Below are positions 1 through 7,300 of a DNA stretch of 12,148 nt, piece by piece. Under the pieces are notes generated by a model. The model worked only from the letters and a program-made list of their open reading frames with translations. It had not been told where the DNA came from and did no database searches. The translations under genes were made by a program, and so were the position numbers. The stretch is from JARRNO01 sp037384885 (GTDB lineage Bacteria; Acidobacteriota; UBA4820; DSQY01). The first letter of the stretch is position 1. The number at the start of each line of letters is the position of its first letter. The DNA lies in the NCBI GenBank assembly GCA_037384885.1, contig JARRNO010000119.1, positions 1 to 12,148 of the forward strand. Direction: 5' to 3'.

Positions 1-435
1 CCTGAATCCGCCGGCCGTCACGATGAGAAAGATGCCTCCCATGGACATAAGGATCATGATGACCTCGCTCCATATCATCCTTACCTTGAGGTACAGGGCC
101 TCCAGGACCAGCACGAAAAGCGGAATCGTGGCAATGAGGATGGAAGCAGTGGAGGCCAAGGTCCTTTTGACTCCTTCCGCTTCGCAGAAGAAGTAGATTC
201 CAGGTTCGAAGAACGCGAGGAGGAACAGCTTCCCGTAGTCTGAAGCGGGGAGGCGCCCGTGGCGTCTCCAGGGCCTGATCAGCAGGAAGCAAAGGCTCGA
301 TATGGCGAACCGGAGAAAGATCAACTCGAAGGGGGTAAAGGTCGCGAGTGCGATCTTGGTCCCAGTGAACGACGCCCCAAAGAGGATCGCCATCATGAGA
401 ACGGCCGCGAGGGCCGCCTTGTCCCGCAGAATCAT
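1..435 (-). CDS. EamA/DMT-family membrane transporter, N-terminal part (partial)
   Basis: The 145 codons present run from an ATG at 435 to the window edge in one open frame, so the C-terminal half lies outside the window. The protein is strongly hydrophobic, with about five membrane segments (roughly residues 7-27, 33-50, 67-85, 97-115 and 122-142). The first contains the FGASFTGTKIAL-type stretch and the second an FxLxFLRFxI-type stretch, both typical of EamA-domain drug/metabolite transporters. The family exports or imports small metabolites in the inner membrane; the substrate cannot be read from sequence. The ATG overlaps the queC stop (ATGA, 435-432), which indicates translational coupling and co-expression with queDEC. 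Family call is fairly sure from hydropathy and motifs; any link to deazapurine transport is only inference. Confidence 0.82.
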   Translation of the reverse strand, partial: MILRDKAALAAVLMMAILFGASFTGTKIALATFTPFELIFLRFAISSLCFLLIRPWRRHGRLPASDYGKLFLLAFFEPGIYFFCEAEGVKRTLASTASILIATIPLFVLVLEALYLKVRMIWSEVIMILMSMGGIFLIVTAGGFR

Positions 436-1244
436 GAGGCTCTCGTCAGGGCTCTGAGGAGTGTGTGAAGCCGCTCCAGGCGCTCCCTCCGTGATGCGTC
501 CACGCTGTTGAGCCTGGCGGCGGTTTCGGGCTGAGCGTAAGCAAGAGGATCTTCGAGACCGGCCTGCTTGAAGCCCCTGAGCCGCAAGGCGCAGGAATCG
601 CACACGCCGCAGGCGAGATCGTTCCGCGAGTAGCACGACCAGGTGGCTTCCAGCGGGAGGCCGAGATCTTTCGCCGTAACAATGATCTCGCCTTTTGTCA
701 TTTCGACGAGGGGAGCCTTGACGGTGATGTTGGAGTCGGGGCGGGTTCCCGCGTTGATCAGCGTGTTAAATGCGTTGATAAATTCAGGCCGGCAGTCGGG
801 GTATCCGGAGGAGTCCTGGGAGACGGCGCCGTAATACACATACCTGGCGCCCAGGGCCTCCGCCCAGGAAACGGCCTGGGAAAGGAGCACGGCATTGCGA
901 AAGGGAACATAGGTGATGGGGATGCGATCGGAATCGAGGTCTGCCTTGGGCACGGAAGCGTCCATATCGGTCAATGCGGAACCTCCGGCCAAGGTGAAGA
1001 AATTGGAGTGAGTGACAAGACGGAGAGACTGCGGAATTCCAAAGAAGTCGGCGAGCCTCCCGAAGGCCCGGAGCTCCGCCACTTCGGTTCGCTGCCCGTA
1101 ATTAAAGTGGATAAAGGCGAGATTGTTTCCCGCCTGGCGGGCAAGGCCGGCGGCGGTCAGCGAATCCATTCCGCCGCTGACGAGCACCACGGCGAGTGGA
1201 CGAGACGGCTCAGATTTCGATTGCTTGGACTGGTGTCCGGCCAT
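432..1244 (-). CDS. queC: 7-cyano-7-deazaguanine (preQ0) synthase QueC
   Basis: QueC converts 7-carboxy-7-deazaguanine to preQ0 using ATP and ammonia, the last step to the free base that feeds queuosine tRNA modification (or, in some bacteria, DNA modification). The 270-residue protein carries the PP-loop ATP-binding motif SGGMDS at residues 23-28, the family signature GYPDCRPEFINAFN around 148-160, and a zinc-binding Cys set C204, C212, C215 and C218 (CGVCDSC core). About 15 polar residues precede the first beta strand (LAVVLVSGG), slightly more than in most homologues; the chosen ATG lies 6 bases after the queE stop with a GGGGGAGA ribosome-binding stretch upstream inside the queE end. It is third in the queD-queE-queC order and overlaps the next gene by 4 bases. 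All key residues are present, so it should be functional. Confidence 0.97.
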   Translation of the reverse strand: MAGHQSKQSKSEPSRPLAVVLVSGGMDSLTAAGLARQAGNNLAFIHFNYGQRTEVAELRAFGRLADFFGIPQSLRLVTHSNFFTLAGGSALTDMDASVPKADLDSDRIPITYVPFRNAVLLSQAVSWAEALGARYVYYGAVSQDSSGYPDCRPEFINAFNTLINAGTRPDSNITVKAPLVEMTKGEIIVTAKDLGLPLEATWSCYSRNDLACGVCDSCALRLRGFKQAGLEDPLAYAQPETAARLNSVDASRRERLERLHTLLRALTRAS

Positions 1245-1250
1245 GGCTCT

Positions 1251-1898
1251 TCATCTCCCCCTTTTGTCTCCCCAGAGAATCTTGTGAATCTGTACCTGGA
1301 GCCGGGCATCCAGGTGGTCCCGCACCATCCATTCGGCAATGGAAGCGGGATCCAGGGCCCCCCAGGCCGGCGAAAGGTACATCTGCGGCCCTTCACGCCG
1401 GCGGTGGCGCTCGACGAAACCGGCGGTCCACACGTAGTCTTCTTCACTGGTCAACACGAACTTGAGGACATCTTTGCCATCGAGCGTATCGAGGATGTGC
1501 GCCTGGAAGCATCCAGCTTCGCCGCTTCCTGGAGTTTTCACATCCACGAGCTTCATCACCTGGACGGGGAGGTTGTCGAGCGCATAAGCGCCGTTGGTTT
1601 CGATGGAAACCTTGAAGCCCCTTTCCACGAGGCTCCGGCATAGATCCGCCGTGCCCGCTTGAGCCATGGGTTCTCCTCCCGTTACCAGGACGCGGGGATG
1701 CCCGAAGGCTTCCACTCGTTCCAGAACCGCGCCGAGGGTCATCCGGTCTCCCTGGTAGAAAGTATAACGGCTGTCGCAATAAGTGCAACGCAAGTTGCAT
1801 CCCGTCAGACGGACCAAGACGATTGGGAATCCCTGCTCCGGTCCCTCTCCCTGGATGGAATCGTAGATTTCGTTGACGAGCAGGGTTTTTTCTCCCAT
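1251..1898 (-). CDS. queE: 7-carboxy-7-deazaguanine synthase QueE (radical SAM)
   Basis: QueE is a radical S-adenosylmethionine enzyme that contracts the ring of 6-carboxy-tetrahydropterin to 7-carboxy-7-deazaguanine, the step between QueD and QueC. The 215-residue protein has the N-terminal substrate and fold signature NEIYDSIQGEG (residues 9-19), the iron-sulfur cluster motif CNLRCTYC (C34, C38, C41, the CxxxCxxC form), and the SAM-binding GGEP motif at 74-77. Length matches the family. The ATG at 1898 is preceded by a good GAGGGAG ribosome-binding site 4 bases upstream. The gene starts 44 bases after queD and ends 6 bases before queC, so the three are almost surely one transcript. Confidence 0.97.
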   Translation of the reverse strand: MGEKTLLVNEIYDSIQGEGPEQGFPIVLVRLTGCNLRCTYCDSRYTFYQGDRMTLGAVLERVEAFGHPRVLVTGGEPMAQAGTADLCRSLVERGFKVSIETNGAYALDNLPVQVMKLVDVKTPGSGEAGCFQAHILDTLDGKDVLKFVLTSEEDYVWTAGFVERHRRREGPQMYLSPAWGALDPASIAEWMVRDHLDARLQVQIHKILWGDKRGR

Positions 1899-1942
1899 GG
1901 AGCTCCCTCAGTCGCCATGATCCGGGCGGTGGCGGCGTGAAC

Positions 1943-2305
1943 TCAATCCTCGTAATAGGAAGCCATGCAGGTTTCCGTTTCAAAGACATTGACCCGGTAA
2001 ACGCCGATGTCAAGCTTCCTGGAGATTTCGTCGTAAAGGTACCGGGCGATGTTCTCGGCGGTGGGGGTTACTTCTGTAAAGGGCGGAATTTCATTCAGGT
2101 AATTGTGGTCGAGCTTTTCGATGACCTGGTTGGCGGCTTCCTTCAACTTCCTGAAATCCAACACCATGCTGAGATTATCGAGTTCGCGGTTTCGCGCGAT
2201 CACCTCAACTTTCCAGTTGTGGCCGTGAAGCTGCTCGCACTTCCCCGGATAGTCCAGGACCCGGTGGGCGGCGGCGAAATCGCGCGTAATTTTCACTTCG
2301 TACAT
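1943..2305 (-). CDS. queD: 6-carboxy-5,6,7,8-tetrahydropterin synthase QueD
   Basis: QueD turns dihydroneopterin triphosphate into 6-carboxytetrahydropterin, the first committed step to preQ0. The 120-residue protein belongs to the 6-pyruvoyl-tetrahydropterin synthase fold. Visible residues are the zinc-binding histidines H14, H27 and H29 (AAAHR and QLHGHNW), the catalytic cysteine C23 (GKCEQLHGHN) and the LDHNYL motif with D66-H67, plus ETET near 109-112. The frame stays open to an ATG at 2374, but the start at 2305 is preferred: it gives the family's normal N terminus (MYEVKITRDFAAAHR) and has a strong GGAGGA ribosome-binding site 5 bases upstream (2311-2316). No folE (GTP cyclohydrolase I) is present in this window, so the pathway's first enzyme must be encoded elsewhere. 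Confidence 0.96.
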   Translation of the reverse strand: MYEVKITRDFAAAHRVLDYPGKCEQLHGHNWKVEVIARNRELDNLSMVLDFRKLKEAANQVIEKLDHNYLNEIPPFTEVTPTAENIARYLYDEISRKLDIGVYRVNVFETETCMASYYED

Positions 2306-2527
2306 GGGTGTCCTCCGGATAGGAAGGGGCCTTCGGGCAGACAGCGCGTCCTTCGCGCGGGTGATGGGCTGCATCGACGGGCAGGCCGCGCCTGCTGTAT
2401 CAGGTTCCCTGGGTCTCTGGGACGTTTCGCCCAGATTCCCGGTGAAAAAGACCGAGCGTGTATTTTAGCCCATCGGGGGAGCGAAAGGAAGGAGGGTGGC
2501 AGTGGGTGAACCCCGGCGTGTGCGAGG
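2306..2527 (-). promoter_or_regulatory. queD leader region with three successive stem-loops and a possible promoter
   Basis: This 222-base gap between thiE and queD is the longest break inside the minus-strand gene row. Read on the minus strand, it holds a TAAAAT box (2467-2462) that could be a -10 element, without a convincing -35. Downstream come three compact inverted repeats: CTGGGCG/CGTCCCAG with an AAA loop (2417-2434), GCAGGC/GCCTGC with a 3-base loop (2381-2395), and GCGCG/CGCGC with a 5-base loop (2344-2358). None is followed by a run of Ts, so they do not look like intrinsic terminators. The queD ribosome-binding site follows at 2311-2316. The layout suggests a structured 5' leader for the que operon, but it matches no riboswitch I can recognise. 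Confidence 0.35.
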
Positions 2528-3151
2528 TCAGCGAGGCGGAAGAAGGGCCGTAAACTCCCTCCAGGCGGAGTCGGGGCTTTTAGCGAAAGCCGATATGACC
2601 GCCAGGCTGGCGAATCCCCTTGACCAGAGTTCGGGCGCCCGGCGGGCGGTAATTCCGCCGATAGCCGTTATGGGAAGGGGGCAGGACTGGATAATCGCCG
2701 CCTGATCCTCCTCGGATAAGACGGGATCGGGATTGGTTTTGGTTCGGGTGGGAAATACGGGCCCAAGCGCCAGGTAGTCGGCGCCCTCGTCTAGAGCGGC
2801 GGCGGCCTGGGCGGGGCTGTGCGTAGAGAACCCGATGACGGCGGCAGGACCCAGAAGCCGCCGCACCGCGGAGGGCGGAAGATCCGACTGTCCCACGTGG
2901 ACTCCGTCCGCTCCCGCGAGGAGGCAGAGATCCGGGCGGTCATCCACGATTACGGCCGCCCCGAAGCGATGCGCATCCTCCGTGATGCGCATTAAATCGC
3001 GAAGGCGCCGTTCATCGTCCGCGGTCTTGGCCCGGTACTGAAAGAAGCGGCAGCCTGCGTCCAGAAGGCGATGGACCCAATCGGCGAGCCCCGATCCGGT
3101 TAGATCATCTGGAGTGATTGGATAAACAGGAGGAAGCGTGACTTTCCCCAT
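2528..3151 (-). CDS. thiE: thiamine phosphate synthase ThiE
   Basis: ThiE joins the pyrimidine moiety (HMP diphosphate) to the thiazole phosphate to form thiamine phosphate in the cytoplasm. The 207-residue protein is a complete TIM barrel of normal family length. Family motifs are in order: QYRAK at 38-42 (the QxRxK diphosphate-binding site), the metal-binding IVDDR (D70-D71), HVGQSDLP at 85-92, GPVFPTRTK at 130-138 and IGGI at 164-167. It starts 13 bases after the accC stop with an AGGGGAC-like ribosome-binding site, so it probably shares the accBC transcript. No other thiamine genes and no recognisable TPP riboswitch stand before it, so regulation by thiamine is not evident here. TenI-type homologues share the fold, but the intact QxRxK and TRTK motifs favour true ThiE. 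Confidence 0.95.
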   Translation of the reverse strand: MGKVTLPPVYPITPDDLTGSGLADWVHRLLDAGCRFFQYRAKTADDERRLRDLMRITEDAHRFGAAVIVDDRPDLCLLAGADGVHVGQSDLPPSAVRRLLGPAAVIGFSTHSPAQAAAALDEGADYLALGPVFPTRTKTNPDPVLSEEDQAAIIQSCPLPITAIGGITARRAPELWSRGFASLAVISAFAKSPDSAWREFTALLPPR

Positions 3152-3164
3152 GCCGTCCCCTGAA

Positions 3165-4508
3165 TCAGTGGCTGTTATGGTTGAAGCGCTCCATGAAGCG
3201 GGTGGAGAACTCGCCTTTCTGGAAGTCTTCGTCGTCCATGATTTTCAAATGCATGGGTATGTTGGTCTTGATACCTTCAATGATGAAGGATTCCAGCGCG
3301 CGCCTCATGCGGTAGATGCATTCCTCCCGGGTGAGGCCCCGGACAATCAGTTTGGCGATCAAAGAATCATAGTAAGGCGACACCATGTAGCCCTGGTAGG
3401 CGGCCGTATCCACGCGGACACCAGGGCCGCCGGGAGAGTGAAACGTGGTGATGCGGCCGGGGCTGGGAGTGAAATTGTCAGGATCCTCTGCGTTGACCCG
3501 GCATTCAATGGAATGGCCGTTTAGCTTGATCTGGTTCTGCCTGTAGATCATCTTTTCGCCTGCGGCGGCCCGGATTTGCGCCTGGACCAGGTCCACGCCT
3601 GTCGTGTTTTCTGTAATCGGGTGCTCCACCTGGATCCGCGTGTTCATTTCCATGAAGAAAAATTCGTCATCCTGATAGAGAAACTCCATCGTGCCGACTG
3701 TGGAATACCCCATTGCCTTGGCGCCTTTGACGGCCACAGCGCCCATTTCCTTCCGGAGCAGCGGCGTGAGTACGGGAGACGGCGCCTCTTCGATGAGCTT
3801 CTGGTGGCGACGCTGGATGGAGCACTCGCGCTCGTTGAGGTGGATGACGTTTCCGAATGTGTCGCCGAGAAGCTGAATTTCGATGTGCCTGGGGTGGTCG
3901 AGATACTTCTCCATGTACAAATCGCCGTTGCCGAAGGCGGCCTCGGCTTCTCCAGAGGCCATGGCGAAGGCGCGGTCCATCTCTTCTTCGGACGCAATGA
4001 TTCGCATACCTTTCCCGCCGCCGCCTGCGGAGGCTTTCAGCATGACGGGATATCCGATGTCGGCGGCCACGCGCATTGCCTCTTCCACGTCGGCCAGGGG
4101 CGCCTCCGTGCCGGGCAGGACCGGAACCCCCGCCGCCTTCATGGTGCGCCGCGCCTCTGCCTTGTTGCCCATGACGGCAATGTTCTGGGCGCTTGGCCCG
4201 ATGAAGGTCAGGCCGCAGGCTTCGCACACCTGGGCGAACTCAGCCGATTCGGAGAGAAAGCCGTACCCCGGGTGGATGGCGTCGGCGTTGCTGATCTCCG
4301 CTGCGGAGATGAGATTCGTGACGTTGAGGTAGGAATCCCGGCTGGAGGCGGGGCCGATGCAGATATTCTCGTCGGCGAACCTGACGTGGAGCGAATCCAT
4401 GTCCACATCGGAATGTACGGCGACAGTTTTGATTCCCAGTTCCTTGCACGCCCAGATCACCCGGAGGGCGATCTCGCCCCTGTTGGCAATGAGTACTTTC
4501 TGAAACAT
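3165..4508 (-). CDS. accC: acetyl-CoA carboxylase, biotin carboxylase subunit AccC
   Basis: AccC carboxylates the biotin carried on AccB using ATP and bicarbonate, the first half-reaction of acetyl-CoA carboxylase and so the entry to fatty-acid synthesis. The 447-residue protein spans the full family: the N-terminal biotin-carboxylase domain (FQKVLIANRGEIALRV, residues 2-17), the GYGFLSE motif (81-87), the ATP-grasp glycine loop AGGGGKGMR (161-169), the catalytic stretch EMNTRIQVEHP (287-297, with R291 and E295), and the C-terminal biotin-carboxylase domain ending near 440. It begins 3 bases after accB. Pyruvate or propionyl-CoA carboxylase subunits are related, but direct coupling to a short BCCP favours acetyl-CoA carboxylase. 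The accA and accD carboxyltransferase genes are not in this window. Confidence 0.96.
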   Translation of the reverse strand: MFQKVLIANRGEIALRVIWACKELGIKTVAVHSDVDMDSLHVRFADENICIGPASSRDSYLNVTNLISAAEISNADAIHPGYGFLSESAEFAQVCEACGLTFIGPSAQNIAVMGNKAEARRTMKAAGVPVLPGTEAPLADVEEAMRVAADIGYPVMLKASAGGGGKGMRIIASEEEMDRAFAMASGEAEAAFGNGDLYMEKYLDHPRHIEIQLLGDTFGNVIHLNERECSIQRRHQKLIEEAPSPVLTPLLRKEMGAVAVKGAKAMGYSTVGTMEFLYQDDEFFFMEMNTRIQVEHPITENTTGVDLVQAQIRAAAGEKMIYRQNQIKLNGHSIECRVNAEDPDNFTPSPGRITTFHSPGGPGVRVDTAAYQGYMVSPYYDSLIAKLIVRGLTREECIYRMRRALESFIIEGIKTNIPMHLKIMDDEDFQKGEFSTRFMERFNHNSH

Positions 4509-4511
4509 GCC

Positions 4512-5099
4512 TCAGGCCGCCGGTTCTATCATGAGGATCACTTCACCGAACTCCACCGGCTGTGCATTTTCCGCAACGAATTCCACAACCGTACCATCCA
4601 CCTCGGCTTCGATCTCGTTCATGAGCTTCATGGCTTCGATGATGCAGAGAGTTTGGCCCTTTTTCACCCGGTCGCCGACTTTGACGAAGGGTTCGGAGCC
4701 CGGCGCCGGCGAGCGGTAGAAGGTTCCCACCATCGGACTTTTGATTTCCATGTAGTTGGCATTTTGGGCTTTATCTTCCGTTCCGCCCTCTGAGGAAGCC
4801 GACGGGGACGGGGCGGCCTGAGCCGGAGCGGCGACCGGGGCGGCGGCAGGCTGCTGCGAGGGATAGGCGCCTGGTACAGGCATGGTCGGCATCTGCGGCG
4901 CTGTAAAAAAGATCTGTGGAGCCTGGCCTGCATTCTGAACGCCGTGGGAGTTGGGGCTGCCCTTGGACAATCGCAGGCGTCCCTCGCCCATTTCCAGCTC
5001 AAGCTCGTTCAAGCCGCTCTTGTCAAGCATCTCGATCAGCTTCTGAATTTCGGAGAGTTTCATCGGCTTGTCGATTTTCTTTTCCTGATTCTGCGTCAT
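4512..5099 (-). CDS. accB: acetyl-CoA carboxylase biotin carboxyl carrier protein AccB
   Basis: AccB carries the biotin that shuttles carboxyl groups between AccC and the carboxyltransferase. The 195-residue protein shows the classic three parts: an N-terminal region resembling the usual start of bacterial BCCPs (MKLSEIQKLIEMLDKS from residue 13), a flexible Ala/Pro/Gln-rich linker (about 60-117), and a C-terminal biotinyl domain. The biotinylation motif is EAMKLM with K158 as the modified lysine, and SPMVGTFYRSPAPGSEPF (121-137) forms the BCCP 'thumb' segment that separates BCCP from lipoyl and other biotinyl domains. The ATG at 5099 is preceded by an AAGGTGAGG ribosome-binding site. M13 is an alternative start closer to the textbook length. 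A likely promoter sits just upstream. Confidence 0.96.
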   Translation of the reverse strand: MTQNQEKKIDKPMKLSEIQKLIEMLDKSGLNELELEMGEGRLRLSKGSPNSHGVQNAGQAPQIFFTAPQMPTMPVPGAYPSQQPAAAPVAAPAQAAPSPSASSEGGTEDKAQNANYMEIKSPMVGTFYRSPAPGSEPFVKVGDRVKKGQTLCIIEAMKLMNEIEAEVDGTVVEFVAENAQPVEFGEVILMIEPAA

Positions 5100-5123
5100 G
5101 CCCTCACCTTAAAAGTAAACGCC

Positions 5124-5151
5124 ATTATACACCCGCGCCTTTATAGGGCAA
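5124..5151 (-). promoter_or_regulatory. probable sigma-70 promoter of accB-accC-thiE
   Basis: On the minus strand a perfect TATAAT -10 box (5129-5124) lies 16 bases downstream of TTGCCC (5151-5146), a 4-of-6 match to the -35 consensus. It falls in the 69-base space between the ligA stop and the accB start. Transcription would begin about 18 bases before the accB ATG, leaving room for little more than the ribosome-binding site. This supports a separate acc transcription unit. Confidence 0.6.
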
Positions 5152-5168
5152 ACGGGCGGGCCTTCTTC

Positions 5169-7300
5169 TTATCTTTCCACGTTGGAGAGGTCCCCGTCCA
5201 GCAAAGAAAGAAAATCCTTTTCGTCCAGCGTCGGGATATCCTTCGCCCGGGCCTGGTCCTGCTTGCTTCCCGGGTGGTCCCCCACGACAACGGCATCGGT
5301 TGCGCTGGACACCGAACCGGATACGGTCGCCCCGAGCGCCTCCAGCTTTTCTTTGGCTTCCGAGCGCGACAGGGCGGACAACGTGCCAGTCAAGACAAAC
5401 TTCTTGCCTTCCAGCGGACCCGTCTGAGGCGCCTGGATCGATCGTAACTGAAGCCCTGCTCTCTTGAGTCTGCCGAGCATGGTCCGGTTGTCTGAAACCT
5501 CGAAAAAAGCGCGAATCTCCCCCGCCACCTTCGGCCCCACCCCGTCCACCTCCTGAAGCTGTTCCGCGGAGGCTGAAATGAGAGAATCCATGTCCTTAAA
5601 ATGTCCAGTCAGAAGGCGGGCCGTTTCCCTGCCCACCTGGCGGATGCCCATCGCGTAGAGAACGCGTTGAAAGGGTCTCTTCCGGCTTTCCTCGATGGAG
5701 GCAAGCAGGTTGCGGGCGGATTTCGAGCCCATCCGGTCGAGCGCGGCCAGGTCTGCTTCGCGAAGATCGTACAGATCGGGCAGGGAGGAGACGAGATCCA
5801 ATTCGGCCAATTGATCCACCAGGACCTTTCCGAGGCCCTCGATATCCATGGCGTCCCGGGAAGCGAAGTGTCTCAAGCCCTCCTTGAGCTGGGCTTTGCA
5901 GGAGCGGTTGGAACAGCGCCAGATGGCTTCCCCTTCCGGGTGGTGGACACGGCTTCCGCATACGGGGCATTCGGAAGGAAACGCAAACGGTTCGGCCCCC
6001 TTAGGGCGTGCGGACTCCTCCACCCGTACCAGATAGGGGATGACCCCTCCGGCGCGCTCGACGAGGACCTTGTCTCCAACCCGTACATCCTTCCGGCGAA
6101 GTTCGTCGGCGTTATGGAGAGAAACGCGGGAAACGGTCACGCCGCCGATGCCAACCGGCTCCAGGTGCGCCACCGGTGTCAGCGCGCCCGTCCTTCCCAC
6201 CTGAACCTGGATGTCGTTGACCCGCGTGACGCCCTGTTCCGGCGGAAATTTGAACGCCATGGCCCATCGGGGAGATTTCGACGTCGCACCGAGAGCGGTC
6301 TGATCGTTCACTCTGTTGACCTTCAGGACGACACCGTCCGCATCGTATGGGAGAGAGTGGCGCTTCTCGGTCCATTCCCTGCAGTATTCCAGCACGGCGT
6401 CCCTTCCTTCGAGCACCCTGTAACGTGGGTCTACAGGGAACGCCAGGCTCTCCAGAAACCTCAGGGTTTCTGCGTGGGTGGAGGCGTGCCAGCCGGGTGC
6501 GTAAAGGACTTGGTAGAAGAAGCAGGACAAGGGCCGTCGAGCGGAAATAGACGCATCGAGCTGACGCAGGCTTCCTGCCGCCGCGTTGCGGGGATTGGCG
6601 AAGACGGCAAGCCCCTCTTCTTCACGCCGCTCGTTCAATTCGACGAAGNNNNNNNNNNNNNNNNNNNNNNNNNNNNNNNNNNNNNNNNNNNNNNNNNNNN
6701 NNNNNNNNNNNNNNNNNNNNNNNNNNNNNNNNNNNNNNNNNNNNNNNNNNNNACGAAGGCCTGCAATTCCATGTAGACCTCTCCCCGGACTACCAGCTCG
6801 GGCAGTTCGCTGTCGATGCGCCCGGGGATCTGCCGGATGGTGCGGATATTATCGGTCACTTCTTCTCCAACCGCGCCGTTTCCGCGGGTCGCCGCCTGGA
6901 CCAGAACCCCCCGGCGGTAGGTCAAGGCGACAGAAAGCCCGTCGAGTTTCAGCTCTCCCACAAAGCTTGGGTCGCGGCGCTCCAGGATCTTTTCCGTTCG
7001 TGCGACCCAGGCCAGGACGTCTTCCTCGCTGAAGGAGTTATCCAGGCTGAGAAGAGGGCTCCTGTGGGGCACCGGAGAAAAGGTTCTGCCCGGTTTACCG
7101 CCCACCCTGAGCAGCGGGCTGTCCTCCAAGGACAGGTCGGGATGGAGAACCTCGAGAGCAGAGAGCTCCTTTTCCAGCAGGTCGTATTCGTAGTCGGAGA
7201 TTTCGGGGGCGTCCTGCTCGTAATAAAGACGACGGTGCTTCGTGATGAGCTGCGCCAGCTCTTTCATTCGCGCAGCGGCGCGTTCTTTTCGATCATCCAT
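5169..7300 (-). CDS. ligA: NAD-dependent DNA ligase LigA (interrupted only by an assembly gap)
   Basis: LigA seals nicks in DNA using NAD+ and is the essential replicative ligase of bacteria. Domains in order: Ia (about 1-70, with YYEQDAPEISDYEYD), adenylation domain with the KLDG motif (K118 is the AMP-accepting lysine), OB fold, a four-cysteine zinc finger (C408, C411, C426, C431), helix-hairpin-helix repeats (IRQVGRETA and VDGVGPKVAG segments) and a C-terminal BRCT domain (about 591-673). The run of Ns at 6649-6752 interrupts the coding sequence, but flanking bases overlap by six; removing the gap gives 673 codons plus stop in one frame, the normal family length. The frame is open upstream to 7417, but the ATG at 7300 gives the standard N terminus and overlaps the kinase stop by 8 bases (ATGGATGA), consistent with coupled translation. 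Confidence 0.95.
6649..6752. other. run of 104 Ns (assembly gap) inside ligA
   Basis: The gap is flanked by acgaag on the left (6643-6648) and acgaag on the right (6753-6758). Kept as written, it would shift the ligA frame. Collapsed onto the shared six bases, the minus strand reads in frame through the expected residues MELQAFVELNERREEEG. The Ns therefore most likely stand for no missing sequence: two contigs that overlap by six bases were joined with filler. Confidence 0.9.

Noticed and set aside
1943..2374. Longer QueD starting at 2374
   Set aside because: The extra 23 residues do not resemble QueD. The ATG at 2305 has a strong ribosome-binding site and gives the normal family N terminus.
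2370..2440. TPP riboswitch-like words (ACCC and GAACCTGAT) on the minus strand before queD
   Set aside because: Only these short words match. The CTGAGA motif, the TAATGCC-like segment and the closing AGGGA part are missing, and the downstream gene is queD, not a thiamine gene.
3576..4793. A 405-codon open frame on the plus strand
   Set aside because: It lies antisense across accC and the end of accB, whose protein motifs are complete. Its translation resembles no family and fits a shadow frame in GC-rich DNA.
5601..6776. A 391-codon plus-strand frame running through the Ns
   Set aside because: It is antisense to ligA and depends on reading through unknown bases. The minus strand carries the real protein.
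5169..7300. ligA as a split gene or pseudogene
   Set aside because: The break coincides exactly with the run of Ns, and the flanks overlap to restore the frame with all domains present.
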